A stretch of DNA of 64,000 bases from Diploscapter coronatus (lineage: Eukaryota > Nematoda > Chromadorea > Rhabditida > Rhabditidae): contig OZ038423.1 of NCBI GenBank assembly GCA_964036155.1, positions 30,829,249 to 30,893,248 on the forward strand, read 5' to 3'. Shown piece by piece: positions 1-13,253 of the stretch. The notes below the pieces were generated by a model. It searched no databases, had not been told where the DNA came from, and worked only from the letters and a program-made list of their open reading frames with translations. Position 1 is the first letter of the stretch. Every line of letters starts with the position of its first letter. A program made the translations under genes and the position numbers.

Positions 1-112
1 AGTGTCATATCCCAAATTTGGCTAATCTTAAGATTTTTGGAAAATACTAAAAATATTTGTAAATGAAGTTTCTGAAAATCTATTTAAATAGTAATAATTT
101 TGAAAACTTCAG

Positions 113-2545
113 GCTTCCCGATAGATTTTCCTCTTACTGGATCCTTGCCGGCAATTCTGAAGGCGATCTTGCCGCTGCGCAACGCAATGATTCTCGCCCA
201 ATGCTTGATTTCTGATGAACAGTGGTGGGTTCTTTTTAATTTTCAGAATAGAAAAATAGTCCTTGTAATTTTAAAATATAGTCAAATGTTCCCATTTTTA
301 GAGCTAGAAATCTTGAAGCATGCAGATTTTGTGAAACTTATCTAACGAATATCTATCAAAAATTGAGAAAAGTTATCTGAATTTATCAATTTTTGGAAGA
401 AAGTCTTTTTCTTTCAATCTTCAAACTTCAGGCGCCAGCTCCAGGCGTTGCACAATGTTCTGGATGCATTCGAGCAAGTCATCGCCAAGAGGAATGAGGA
501 CACAGCCACAATTGACTCAGTCATCCCCACAGTTCGAACGCTGCTCAACAAAATCGATCGGGTAAGCACATTTCTGTGGTAGTATAGCTGATTGGGAGAG
601 AACACGTCGATATGCAAAAATTACGCTGTTCTCATCTCGTTTCTCTTCTACACGGCTCACTATTTCGCTCCACAATCGAATCATTTCTGCATGAATACCG
701 ACTTTCTCGTCAATTAACACTATTAATTCTCATTAGAACAAGGTGCACGACCACAAGAAAATGGTATGCAATAACGAGAGTATCTGTTGCGATCACAAAG
801 ATGCTCTCATTTCTGCACACTATTTTCTTGTGATCGCACCTCATTCTAATGGGGATTAATACCACTTTCGAAAAATTTAAGAATGGAATTCCTGGGAAGT
901 TTTGAAATAGAACAAAAAAATTAAATTCATCTAAGTCTTAAAAAGTGGAAGAAACAAATTAAAAAAGATTTGTAAAACCTAAATTCTAATTTTCCCTTTT
1001 CGACTAGCATTGATTAGAAATATTCTATTTTATAAATGAACTGAAACATATCTACAAGGATTTTCCAGGAATCCGCCAATTTGGGAGATGAATTGTCGGA
1101 GGAAATTCGCGCGATAATCGCTGAGGATCTCGGGGACATTTGTGATGAAGAACATGAAAAATTCAACATACTCTATGTCAAAGTCAGTTTTTTCTCTTTA
1201 AAATGAACAATTGTTTCTTATTGAAAACCAAATTTAGAAAATGTGAAAAATCTCGAATTCTCATAAAAATAAGAGGAAGAACTAAGCTGATCCCTTTTCG
1301 ATTTTAATTTAAATAAACCAAATTCGAAAAATGTTTCCATGAAAATTTAGCAGTTTCTAAAATTTCCAACTATTTCTTCAGGCTACAGCCCTCAACCCAC
1401 ATTTGGCGATGGTTTTGGGCACAGATCAGCTGAAATTGGCCAGGAAGGAGATCGAAAAAGATGTAAGATTTTCAACACCAAAAAAGTTTAAAAATACAAA
1501 TTTAGTTGGGCGTCCAGAAGAAGGAAAACCGCCTCCCGCTGGCCGTCGAGGAGCTTCTCGCAAACGTTATCAACGGGAAAATCGATGAAAATCAAAAGGT
1601 CGGAATTTGTTGAATTTTGAAAAAATGAAGCTCCAGAACATCTTTTAAAAATAGAAACTAAAAATAAAAAATAAAAAAGCACATTTCAGGATGAAAAATG
1701 CAACGGTATGCTGGAGGCCAACATTAGTCAATATTTCGATGAGCTGAAAGAGTCGGTACGATTTTTATTTTTTAAGAAAAAAGAGATCAAAATCCGGAAT
1801 GTTTCTAAAAGTTTTTAAATAAATAAACCAATTTCCAGATCTCGATCGACGGTCAAATCCCACCCCACTTCCCATCGGCTTTGGCGTATTGGCAGTCCCG
1901 AATGCATCGCTGCTCCCTCCTCTCTTCGTACGCGGTCGACCTCCTGTCTGTTCCGTCTCAGGTCATTTTTCGAGTTTTTACCTAACTCGGATGAAATTCC
2001 CAAAATTTTGAATTCAGACCCTCTAAAAATTGTCATAAGTTTGAAATGGCTTAGTTGATAGTTCGCGTGGGCTTTTTTTGGAAAATAGCATGACCAGACA
2101 AAAAAAACCCGCGAACTATCAACTAAACCGTTTGAAACTCGATTACTAAACTTTGAGTGTAAATTTTGCGCATTTTTAACTGCGATCCTGTTTTTTATAT
2201 TCGGAATTCTAATTTTCCAAATTTTGCCACTTTCAAATCCAAGCTTCTATCAACTAGAAATTCAAAATTCGTGATATTTTCAGAATCCTAATTTTTTAGA
2301 ATTTAAAATTTTCAACAAGAAATATTCAAATTTTAAAAATCCAAAATTCAGACTTTTTAGAGAAAAAAATCGATAAAATGTTTTTTTTTCAGACACTCAC
2401 TCTGTCGCGAGCGTTTTCTTCGATTGGCGCCGAGAATGGCGAGGAGCCCGCCCCCGCATTACTTTACGCCCACAAAAACGCCACGCCAACCCTCGAAATG
2501 CAGCTCCAACTGAGGCACAATGCACACCTCCTGCCGAGGACGTAA
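113..2545 (+). CDS. hAT-transposase-derived protein, 3' part (5' end outside window)
   Basis: Eight exons: 113-224, 432-561, 1069-1182, 1382-1462, 1506-1598, 1690-1755, 1839-1961 and 2393-2545. They join in phase into 289 visible residues and a TAA stop. The piece starting DEQWRQLQALHNVLDAFEQV matches the helical core region of hAT transposases (usual form: LTDEEW.LL.EL..VL.PFE). The end is the hAT C-terminal dimerisation region, with ALAYWQSRMHRCSLLSSYAV followed by DLLSVPSQTLTLSRAFSSIG. In the family this region holds the transposase dimer together. Seven introns inside the visible part and an unbroken frame argue for a host gene derived from a transposase rather than an active element. The N-terminal zinc finger and the first catalytic acid would lie upstream, so DNA binding and catalysis cannot be judged. 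No terminal inverted repeats of a hAT element flank it here. Confidence 0.85.
586..720. repeat. MITE-like hairpin in intron of hAT-derived gene (family shared with 38,473-38,604)
   Basis: Starts with GATTGGGAGAGAA and ends with TTCTCGTCAATTAAC. The inner sequence is clearly related to 38,473-38,604, where the ends are better inverted repeats. Non-coding. Confidence 0.65.
731..851. repeat. MITE-like hairpin with about 50 bp arms, in the same intron
   Basis: The left arm CATTAGAACAAGGTGC and the right arm GCACCTCATTCTAATG are inverted copies. The complementarity continues inward over about 50 bp with mismatches and a short loop. Confidence 0.75.
2048..2129. repeat. Short hairpin repeat in last intron of hAT-derived gene
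   Basis: The left arm TTAGTTGATAGTTCGCG is mirrored by CGCGAACTATCAACTAA at 2110-2126. The whole unit is about 82 bp, which fits a minimal MITE. Confidence 0.75.
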
Positions 2546-4525
2546 ACCGCACTCCATCGTCGATTCCCTCCTAAAGTATTCTAATTGGAGCGTAATTTAC
2601 GCATTTCAAAATTTACAAAGTACGATAAACACACTTCCAAGGCTAAAAATTCGAAAATGTTCTTGGAATGGAGCGTGTTTCCAAGTATTTTCTTGGATTT
2701 TTGATTGAAAAGCTAATTTTATTCCCTTTGTTGTATTGTTTCATTTACAATCGAGCTTTTTTAAGTTAGAAAACTTTAAAACTAACTGTTTAAACGTACT
2801 CCTTTTTCGAGCTTTAATTTTTTCTTTTTTGGAACTTTTCCCTACATTCCTAATGCTATTTATCTTGCGTAAACAGTCACAAAATCTGTTGATAACTCTG
2901 ATTTTTGGTGAGCTACAAATTTTAAGCCGTATTATCAATGCTAGGTTTTTATAGAAGGTACCATTTTGGTATCCGGAAAAATAGTATCTTAAAAACCCAT
3001 TTCGAAAATCATTTTTCAGATACCAAAACGGCAAGAAAACTAAGCTTTCAAAATGTTAACCCCCAAAGATATTTTCAAAATGGAACTTGAAAATTCGAGT
3101 TTGAAGAGAAAAGACTCTAATTTTCAAGTTTCATTTTTCTGGTCTTTAAAAATTTGCTTTACCCGTTAACTCTTCTTGCCTTTACATTTTAATTCCTATT
3201 CGGTTGAAGGCTTTGTTTATCTTCAATAATTTAGTCCGTTTTTTGCTATTTTTAACTTTAAGCTCCGCAGATTTTCAACAATTTTTGCGAAAACGAGCTT
3301 ACACTGATAAAATCGATAATTTATTCTAATTTTCTCCATCACACAAACCAATGTGCAATGATATACAGGACCACACGCAGTTTCAACCCTAATTCTCTGT
3401 GATTTTCTAGAGGCTTCTAAAAATTCGGCACGAAAAATATGTCATCCGATTTTGAACCTGAATTTTAGAAACATCCTTTCCGCTGATTTTTATTGGGAAT
3501 TAGCACCTGGATCCTGTAGTTTTTTTTAGAGTTTGCGTTAAAATATTTTTAATATCGCAAAATTTGAGTATTTATGCTGATTTCCGATTTTAGTGTGTAT
3601 CGGTTTTGTTGTAATTTAATTGTAATTTATTTTTATTTTTAATCCGAAATTTCTACCCCGTTTTTTCTTGATGAACCTTAATGATGTTGTATTTATTTAT
3701 TTTCACTGATATCTATCTAATTCAAATGTTTCTTGCGAGCAAAATTTTTTGGGCTGAACAAATTGTACCTAGATCTAGCTTTTCTCATCTTATTTTGTAA
3801 TTTTATTTGGGCTACTTACCGTATTTTTGGATTTGAACTATTACTTCAAGTTCGAGAAATACGGTAGGAAATCACGAATAAAGAAATTACCTAAAGCGAG
3901 AGAAATTAGGCAAACAAACTTCGTTCATTGCAACTCTGCCGCATTGTAATAGAAAGTGGTTTCGAGTCATTTCAAGGTTTATGCTATTTTTTAGGTTTCA
4001 AAAATTGAAAAATCGAGATTTTCAAATTTTATTTAGATTTGTCGACTCACAAAATCTAGGAAAAACGCACACGATAAGCAAAAATTATAGATCGGTAAAA
4101 ATCATATTCAGTCGGTTTTCAGGCCTATTCTTCAACGTATGACGATTTTACGGACCCAAAATATTACAGGAAACGATAACTAGAGTTTAATAGGATAATT
4201 AGACTGAGAAATATTATGCCAGAAGACAATTTCAGATAAACATGATAATTCGCAAGAAAAATCGAGTTTTCTCTGGAAGAAAAAGGTTGAAACTTTGAGT
4301 AAAGCTCGATCCTTAAAAGTTACTAACTATTAGAACTAAGATAATAAATAGAAGATTTTTACGACAAACTAGATATTTCTGATAAAAAAGATACTTTTCG
4401 AAAAATCAAGAAACCGAACTGAAAATATTTTCATTTTTTCTAGAAGATTAAAATTTTCAGTTCGTTTCCAGACAAAAATCTCAATCGACTAGAAGCATTG
4501 CGTGTGAAACTCGCAAATTCTAGGC

Positions 4526-4659
4526 AGACGTTAGGACGTTCTCCACCGCAAATATTCCTTATGCAGTGAACTATTTCAGTCAGCGCTTGAATTACTATTC
4601 TTAATAGTGGAACGAGAGATGAACCGAGTTTTTGTGGTGGAAAACGTCGCAACGTCTGA
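4526..4659. repeat. MITE-like hairpin (family shared with 9,984-10,119)
   Basis: The left end AGACGTTAGGACGTTCTCCA and the right end TGGAAAACGTCGCAACGTCT are inverted repeats. The inner part is related, in reverse, to the copy in an fzo-1 intron at 9,984-10,119. Confidence 0.7.
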
Positions 4660-5111
4660 TTCTAGGTATTTTGCCAAAATCTAAACCAGTGTAAACTTCT
4701 TACACCGAATCTTATCTTCACTAACTGAATATTTTTCTTAAAAATTAAAATCTCAAAGGTTACTCTTTCAAATTCTCAAAATGTGCAAAAATTCCTTGAA
4801 ATTAAAATTTTTCTAAATAAATGCCACAGACGTTTACTTTCCTATCCTAAATCTAATTATTTGGTGAGTAAATTTTTTTCAATTTTTGGGGTTAGAAAAA
4901 TTCACAAGAACTTTAACTTGATTCGAAATTTTGAGCAGGTCCTGAGTGTGTTAGTTTGACTTGGATTATTTTATAATTTGGCATAATAGCGTAACAAAAA
5001 TAATAATCTCTAAAAACATTCCGTTTCGCCATTTAGCCAATTTTCAAATATTTTCAGGGATTTATAAAAAAAAAAATAATAAGAGTGGAGTAAACTTCAT
5101 AAATTGACTTC

Positions 5112-5184
5112 CTATATCTACAGACGGTTCGTTTTTCTTTTTCTCTTTTCCTACATTCCCTATCCGTCTGTAAATACAGGCAGC
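5112..5184. repeat. MITE-like hairpin (family shared with 6,893-6,978)
   Basis: Ends are TATCTACAGACGG and CCGTCTGTAAATACAGG. The copy at 6,893-6,978 is the same element in inverse orientation. Confidence 0.7.
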
Positions 5185-5578
5185 TTTATAAAACCCTGAT
5201 TACTTTTCATAATGAACGTTTTCCTGTTGACGGGTGTGGACGATCATCTTTGGAACGTTCTGCGAGGAAATCGGGAGATGATGTTTTGGCCTCACGAGGT
5301 CGGGGAGTCGTTATACAAAAACGAAGTCGCGAATTTCTCGAGGTTTCCGAGAAACAGTGTCGCCTTGCCTCTGAAATTTTTATCTTACATTTTTCGGTAA
5401 GCTTAAAAAGTTTTATTTTTGTTCATTAAATTCTGTGTACCAATGGGGAAAAAATTAAATTGTAAGTTGCCAAAATTCTATTTTGATATGTTTCAAAAGT
5501 TCATAAATTAATTTTCGAAAATACAATGTCTTGATAACAAGAATAGTATTTCTATTTAAAAAAAAAGTCTAAAAAATC

Positions 5579-8500
5579 TCACTTGACATTTTGCAGCGAC
5601 TTGATGGTGCCCTCGACAATGTCGATTTGCTTCTTTTGTTTGTCCTGAAACAGTTTCGTCATTTTTTGCCAAAATTCTTAAAAATCAATGTTCTTGAAGA
5701 AAAATTGAAAAAATCCTTTCAATAGCACTTAAAATAATCAAGAGTACCCTTTTCACTTTTCAAAAAATGCAAAATCATATTTTTAAATGTTTTTGAAGTT
5801 CCCATAGTATGTTCCAAAATCAAAATAAAATTTTCATTATTTTTTCCGCAAAAAAGCAAGTTTTTAAAAAATCAATTAAATGAAAAAATCTTTACCAAAT
5901 CTTCTTTCATCTCTCGGTGTACGCCACCCACAGTCGACCGAAGACCGTCGAACACCTGGTCCATTTCTCTGAAATTTTTATTCTCTTTATTTAATAAACC
6001 TTATTCTCTTTAATTTATTGTCTTTTTTATATTTCAAATTTTCATTTATTTATTTATTTTTGTATTATTCCTACTTTATTTCAATTTTTATCTTTTTATT
6101 TCAAAATTCACCTCATAGCCTGCGTTTCACAATGACTTGTATGCGCCGCTGCGACGTGCTTCATTCTGGCGGTTAGATGAGATCTGCAAAAAGTTCGAAT
6201 CTTCCTCAAGAGAGGATTTTGATCAAATATCAATAAATCTGATTCTTAACCAACTGAGCTATCTACCAAATTCCTCAAATTAAAGTAAATTTACCCTCGC
6301 TAATTTCACAAAAAAAATTAGAATTTTAACCGACTAAGCTATATCCAACCCACCTGAATTGCTCCTTGAGATGCTGCTCTTTGGCCGAGGAATTCCATCG
6401 CAGACGCTCCCATGCATACAGACCGCCGTACCCCACTACACCAAGGGCGATGACCTGAAGATATTCAATCAAAAACTTGCTTCACAAAAAAAAATAGTCA
6501 AATTTGAAAAAATCGTGAATCTGAAATAAGTTTAGAGAAATCAAAGTCATCTACCCTCCATCCAACCGCCTTGTAGACAATGCCTCCAATTACGAGTAGT
6601 CCCAGACTTCCATTAGCGAGATACGCCGCAGAGGAGAGCGCCATCTGAGTCATCATCGCGTTCTCCTCGGCCGCCATCGCCATTGCCTCGTCATGGAGTT
6701 GAGCATTCGACTTGGAGACGTTTCTCTGGAAAAAATCAATTTTTCTTTACTTTATATCGTTTTTCGTCCAAATCTAGCCCTGGCTTTCACTTTTCTCGTT
6801 TCAAATTATCAAATGAAAGTTAATTAAAAGGCGAAAAAATTTTAGAAACCTATCACAATTGAAAATTGTTCCAAAGATTATCTTAAAAGAGTCGCTGTAT
6901 TTACAGACCGATAGGGAAAGTAGAGAATGTGGGAAGAACGAAGAAATAAGGAAAACGAGCCGTCTGTAAATATAGAGGACCTTTTAAAGTAGTCGATTGT
7001 TAAACATTTTTTAAACTCGAATTTCTGTTCGACTCACCAGTGCCACGGGCGTGAGTAGGTTGGTCTGAATCGCCGTGATCGGCTGGCCGCTTCGATAAGC
7101 GATGATTCGCCTAATGATCGCATGCAGACCGAACGTGAACCGGAACTCCAAGTCTTCGTGGAAATCTCTGAGTTTTGTATTCTTTTATATATTTTTAAAA
7201 TTTTTTAAGAATTAAATATTCAAAAAGTGAAAAAAGTATATTTAAACCTTTTCAATAAATACAAGTGCATTGCATGAAATCGAATTTCACATGAATGTAG
7301 AAATTGAGGAGCAAACTTTTTTTTCTTAAAAATTTCACAATATATGTTCGGTCACTTTTCAATGAGGTTTTTTAATTTTAGTCTCAACAAATATTATCTA
7401 AAAATAAAATATTTTTTAAACATTATTTTAACATAGCAAAAAACTAGAAGTCTAATTCCGTGTTCAAAATATTTATAAAATAACAAAAAAACATGAAATA
7501 AAAATGCCTACTTGGTCAAGCTGGGAGCGTCGACGCAGATGCTGAATTTGAACGGGGCGCGATAACGCCAAACCTCTTCAAGTTTGTGCTGATATGGCTC
7601 GGCCAGGATTTTTGTCACGTAGCCTGGAATTACATAGAAAACAATAATTTCAATCATAAAGAGATCAAATTTGAATTGTATCTGTTAAGGTCGTAACAAA
7701 ACTAATTCAACTCTTGGATTTCGACTCTACCCTTTTCTTGAGCACTACTTTTCAGTTACAAAAATCCAATTAAAGTTTTCATCAGAACATTGAGTGTTCC
7801 AGAAGCAAATAATATGTTGTTCTAGAAAATTTCAAATTATTGATTGTTCTACCGAAAATCGAAATATCGATGTTTCCAAAAAAAATCCATAGAACTTACG
7901 GAACATGTCATTTTCGAGGTTCCAAATTCGGCTCATCAGCCCGCCAGTGCATCTCGCTTCTAAATCATTGCTCACGCACTCGTCCACGAACAGCGCCAAT
8001 TCCTACAAAAAAAAAAAGAATTAAATTAGCATAAGCTTCACAGCCAGCAAGGATTTGAGTCAAAATGCTGACGAATTTTATATTATTGCCCCTCGCTGAC
8101 TCCTTCCCTGGCACTTCGTCTCCCTTTTTGCGCATTTCTCGCAAGGCGCTTTTTTAATACACGAACTGTCACTTAGTTTGATCGATACAATTGAAAATTT
8201 GTCAGTTTCAATTGCGACCTACCCCCCTACTGTTTATTTTCAACTGGCGAAAATGCTCCCTAGGTCTAGCCTTACACCTAACCTGTTTGTAAGCCTCAAT
8301 GCCCGCCCGCGAGTCCTCGAACGGTTTGTTGAATCGGTCGATGATCGCTTCCAATCTGCCAATCGCCTCGTTGAAATCAGCCGACACCTTCAGGTGCACC
8401 TCGGCGCGGAGTCGTTCCGTCTGACAATTTTTTCTTTAAGTTATTATTTCGTATTTATTTATTTTTAAAAGCTGTCTATAGAATTTTTTAGAAAAGGTTT

Positions 8501-11500
8501 TTTAGAACATAGATATTCTTTGGATTTTTCGCGAAGAACTATTTTGTTATAAGAAAGAAAAAGCTCTGGATTTTTATTAGCAAATATAATCTTGAAAGGG
8601 GTAGATATTTCTTTAATTCTCTTTATTAAAAAAAATCACCTGCTCCCTGTAGGCCTTCTCGAACTGTGCGAAATTCATGCGACACTCGTTGAAAATGCGG
8701 GTGCTCTCCTGAAAAATAACATAAATTTAGAAAAAAACCGCTTAAAATAAAGGCAGCACTCAAAATTTTTCAATATCCACTATTGAAACATACGATTTTT
8801 TATATTTTCTAAGTTTTCTAAACCCAGACCTGCAAGAAAACAACCGCAAAGATTCGTGTCATCATATCTAAGCATGTGTTTGAGGGATAGTCACTAAGAA
8901 CTGGCTGAGGTAATTCACCAAAGTAAAGAATAATGATGTGCAGTTCGAAAAACTTGCAAGTCTGCTTCTAAGATAAGACCAAACCTCCAAAATATGCTCC
9001 AGCTGTCGTTTTTCATCTTGAGCGAGTCCATTAACGGACTCGATGTTTTGCTTCATTTTATCGAGAATTTCCAGCGCTCGCCGATTGTGCTCTTGGAACT
9101 TGGTGTGGATCGCGGATCTGAACTCGTTTTATTGAACTTTTTCGATTTAATTTATTTTTCCTAGATTTGTTTCAAAATATTTCTTTTGAAATTTTGATAC
9201 GTTTCAAAAAATCATAAGTCAGCCAAAAACAATCTTTTTATGTGGAAATTCCCATTTTTCCCTAATTTTCTAAACATATTCAAATAGTATCAAAAATAAA
9301 ATGAAAAGAAAAAAATGAAATTAAAAAAAACCTCGATATGCACTGCTCGAAATGTCGTTCGAAGTCCTGGAATTCCAGTGCCCGTTCCTGGTAGCCGTCC
9401 ATTTGATACGCCTTGTTCACTAGTCCTCGTTCCTTCAAGCGAGAGTCCAAAATCTGAATTTTAAAAATTTGTTTGATTTTTCATTTGTAATTTTTAGATA
9501 ATTATACTAAATACTAAATATGCGGATTAATAATAAAGAGTTTTGAAACTTATTCAATAAAATGTTCCCTCAAACTTTAGGTTAATTATTAGAAAAATTA
9601 TTTAGGGTATAATGATTAAAATTTGAAGCGTATAAAATAAATTTTTTTTAAGTTTATTATTTTTTAAATAAAAATTCTATTTTAATTAACTGTTACTAAA
9701 TAATCAAGCTTTTAAGACCAGGAAATTTTTATTTTGAAGCCTATTTAAAAAATTAGAATTTAAAAAATAAATAAAAAATGCTAACCTCCCTCGAGGAAAC
9801 GAAGAAGATTCTTTTGGCGACCTCCCTTTCAGTGCAAACCTCTAATTCATTCACCAAAAACTGCTGGAATCTCGTCATGTGCTGCTTTTTCACCTGAAAA
9901 ATATGAAACATTCAAAAGAATCATAGGCTTCAAAAACGTGTAAATTTAAAAAGGAAGTTCGAATTGTTGAACGGGTTCAGAACAAGATGCTGGGACGTTT
10001 TCTATCGCAAAAAATCAGTCGCCATTTCTCGTTTCATTATTAAGGATAGTAATTCAAGCGCTGACTGGAGTAATTCATCGCATAAGGAATATTTGCGGTG
10101 GAAAACGCCCCAACATCTGTCAGAACTTGAATAATTCTTGAAATGTCCTTCAAAATTGGAAAAAAGATGGACTCTAACTAATAATAGCTCCACTAGACTC
10201 TAAAAATGTGCATATCAGATCAGGGAATAAATCAAAATATTCTAGTTACTAAAGTTTTTCCAAGTTCCCAAAATATTCTTTAAAAATTTTCCAACAATCT
10301 AAGAATAGTGCCCTCGAATTATTCAAATGTTCCCCGTTTCCAAAATTATTCCCGAAAGAGGTTGCTCACTCACATTTTCTACGTTGTCCATCTCGGCAGC
10401 ACTCGCGTCCCAGCGATTGTTCAAAATGAAGACATTCGGCTTGGAGAGTTTCTTCGCGACACGAAGGAAGAAATTCTTTTCCTGCAAACTTCATATTTAT
10501 TATTTTTAATTTTAGAAAAAATAAAACAATTTTATTTCAACAAAAAATATCTCTAGAAAAGAACTTCTTGCATATAAATATTCAAGGTTTTTCCCCTTAC
10601 AAAATTTTCATCAAGTAAGACGACTAATTTCGGCCTGATACTTCTGAATTCGGATAAAAATTGAAACCGATATGAAACATTGTTTTAAAAATAAATTTTA
10701 AACTTAAAAATGAGATATTTTGAAAAAAAGTTTTTTAAAAAATTACCGCCTGCGTCAAAGTTGCTTCGGCGTTGCAGACCAAGACGAAAACGTCTGCGTC
10801 CAGGCAGTGCTTATCGATCCACGCATCAAATTCCGGAGAGAGATCCACTCCAGGGCTGAAAAAATAATTTTTATACCAGAACTAAAAATGACATTTTTAA
10901 TTTATAGATCTGGGCTAAAAATGTAATTTCAACTTAGGTAGATAAGCACTACGAATAATGAATAAAATTAGGCTCGGCGGTGGCAAATTTCTCTCCTCCT
11001 TAACTATAGGTAGACCTTGATGAAATCTTTCTATCAGGATAGTTTTTATTTAAATTTCTCTAACCTGTCCAAAATGACAACGTCGTTTTGCAGCAGGCGA
11101 TTCGTCGTCGCCCCTTTTCCTTTCGGGTAGAAAACCCTGGAAAAAATCAATGTCAACATTTCCAATTTTCATTGCATTATATCTATTTACAACACATTTT
11201 ATGCAAACTTTTCCCTCCTTTTAAAAAATTGGAAACTATCAAGTTAGTCATTCTATATATTTAGCTTTTAAACTACTATTTTTAGCTTCACCAACTTTTT
11301 AAGTGCAAAATTAAAACTTTTATCATTCAAATTTAAAACCTTAAAAATGTTTAAATTTCGAAAATTCAGACCTCAACAACGAGTCCTGCCCCATGGCCGG
11401 CAGATCCGAATTCTCCGAGCTGAGTGCGTGGCCCATTTTACCGAGCATGTCCTGAAATTTTTATATTAAGATTTACTTAAACACTCAATTCCAGCCCAGG

Positions 11501-13221
11501 ATTAATTTTTTAATTTTGTTCTCATTCTAATTACAAATAATAGGTTTCAGAGCTAGGATGAAATTATTTTTAAAAATCTTTCTTACTAGATCGATCCGCT
11601 TTGGATTGTCATCGAGTTGCAGATAGCCTTGCTCCTCGTCACAGCCTTGAACCTGAAATTTGTATTTTTATTTATTTCAAATTTTCTACAGCATTTTTAG
11701 TTAGACTGATTTTATATTTGTAGTCTCGGGAAAACTGGTATTATCTTCAAGAGATGTTTAAAAATTCTATTTTTAACTAACAAAAATCGAAGTATTATAT
11801 TTGATAACAAATATTTAAATTTAAATTGAAAAAAGACCTGTAAAAAGCAGCAAGTGGTGTGGCCCATGCCTTGTGGGAGGATTTTCTCGTGGAGCATCGC
11901 GTTTACCGTCGTACTCTTGCCGTTGCTAGTTCTGCAAAAAATGATTTTTATTTTTTGCATTTTTAGATTATTTTTCTTAACCAATTAGTACTTTATTCTA
12001 AAATGAATTAAGACTGATTTTATATTCTTTAAATGTTTTTTTTTCCATTCTAAAATAGTAAAAAATTCCGCACCTGCCGAAAAAGACGCATTTCATATTG
12101 TCTCTGCGAAAAGTGTCGAGGATGGTCTTAATAGATTCCTGAAGCGCCTCCACGCCATCCTTGTGCTCCTTTTGGATGATTTTTTCGTCGGCCGCTGAAA
12201 AATGAACTTCTAAAAATTATTAGTTTTCAATTCAAATAACTTGAACCTTATAATTTTTATTTTGTAAATTATAAAGGCTCAGATAGTTAAAGATAGTTTG
12301 CCAGAATAATACATTTGAGTAGACCTAGACATATTTTCAGTTCAGCCAGGACGAAAAATTTAGGGGAGATGGGCCGAAAATATATACTTTTCTATAGAAC
12401 GTCGATGCATAGGGGAATCCGCAATAAGAACTTCGCCGAATATTTCAGCATAAGGGAGATCCACACGAGGGATCTTGGCCTAAGTCTGGCAAGGAATGCA
12501 CTTTGGAAAATAAAAGTAAAAAAAATAACCGTTGTAAACAGACTCCAGTTCCTGAACGGTCTCTTTCAGATCATTGAAAATCTGGCCGAGCTCCCTTTTG
12601 GCGACTCGGAATCTTCCCAGCGGCTCGTCTTTCGTCTTCCCGTTTACTGAAACAAATGAGATTTTCAGAAATCAAACATACTTTTTAAGTATAGTGGAAT
12701 GTGAGTAAGTGAATATTGCACTCTTTGCAACTTGCCTCCTCTATTTCTCTACGTTTTTCCGGAGAGACGGAAAGAAAACAAGAGCGAAGAGAAAAGAAAT
12801 AACAGAGAAGAAGAAAAGTGGGGCGTGTGTAAAAGCGAGCTGCAAAGAGTATGCAATATCCACTTACTCAGTCGACAACACAAAAAAAGAAATACATTTT
12901 TCCACCACGATTTTTGCAGAAATGAAATAAACATCTTTCCCAGATTTGTCCAAATTCCAACACTTTAAACCCGCACCTCATAAGTAATTTTTATTGTTTT
13001 AACCCGCGTACCCGCTCCACTCTGAAAAATGTTCACAAATTGAAACTAGCCCCGTCCCGTTCGGCGAGGGTGCAAATTTTTTTATTGAACTAATTCGACT
13101 TTTCTTTTAAAAATTGAAACATAAATTTACGAAGAAAAAACTCACGACTTAAAGCCTGAGGGCTGTCGCCTCCGTAAGCTGGCTGCGACGGGTTGACGAG
13201 ACTCATCATTCGGCCGGACAT
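5579..13221 (-). CDS. fzo-1: Mitofusin (mitochondrial outer-membrane fusion GTPase)
   Basis: 22 exons: 13146-13221, 12530-12646, 12074-12194, 11838-11931, 11587-11652, 11372-11451, 11065-11136, 10747-10855, 10374-10481, 9786-9893, 9332-9453, 8985-9117, 8640-8708, 8283-8420, 7900-8002, 7512-7623, 7038-7167, 6555-6725, 6354-6454, 6112-6183, 5896-5968 and 5579-5644. Joined they give 746 residues, the usual mitofusin size. The dynamin-like GTPase domain shows the P-loop GRTSNGKST (about 104-112), switch DSPG (about 208-211) and NNRWD (about 266-270). The stretch [20 protein letters not shown] is typical of mitofusins. A hydrophobic hairpin at about 615-657 is the paired outer-membrane anchor, and the last 90 residues form the C-terminal heptad-repeat region. 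The protein tethers and fuses mitochondrial outer membranes. The ATG at 13221 was chosen because a TTTCTAG acceptor lies just upstream. All visible key residues are present, so I read it as functional. Confidence 0.96.
6190..6350 (-). other. tRNA-like remnants in an fzo-1 intron
   Basis: Read on the minus strand, 6241-6267 gives GGTAGATAGCTCAGTTGGTT, a textbook tRNA 5' half with an A box. GATTCGAAC at 6192-6200 resembles a B box. A second, weaker A-box-like copy lies at 6321-6350 (TATAGCTTAGTCGGTTAA). No matching acceptor stem is seen, so this is probably a tRNA pseudogene or tRNA-derived SINE piece rather than a working tRNA. Confidence 0.45.
6893..6978. repeat. MITE-like hairpin in fzo-1 intron
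   Basis: CTGTATTTACAGACCGAT at the left and CCGTCTGTAAATATAG at the right are inverted repeats. It is the reverse-oriented relative of 5,112-5,184. Confidence 0.7.
9984..10119. repeat. MITE-like hairpin in fzo-1 intron
   Basis: Ends are AGATGCTGGGACGTTTTCTA and GGTGGAAAACGCCCCAACAT. It is related to 4,526-4,659 in inverse orientation. Confidence 0.7.
12700..12872. repeat. MITE-like element in first fzo-1 intron
   Basis: TGAGTAAGTGAATATTGCA at the left is mirrored by TGCAATATCCACTTACTCA at the right, and the match continues inward through ACTCTTTGCA / TGCAAAGAGT. The centre is purine/pyrimidine-rich. Confidence 0.75.
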
Positions 13222-13253
13222 GCAGCAAATTGGCGACTTTTTCGAAACCGAAT

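Larger units (their letters stand above)
2546..5578. other. Gene-poor intergenic region
   Basis: This is the space between the 3' ends of the hAT-derived gene (+) and fzo-1 (-), so it is convergent 3' flank. Apart from two hairpin repeats I see no convincing exon chain. An open frame at 5212-5400 has a real ATG and fairly coding-like codons, and a GTAAGC follows CATTTTTCG, but no partner exon was found. Confidence 0.6.

Noticed and set aside
5212..5400. Open frame of 62 codons on + with ATG, coding-like codons and a GTAAGC after CATTTTTCG
   Set aside because: No second exon in phase was found before the opposite-strand fzo-1 exons, and no family features.
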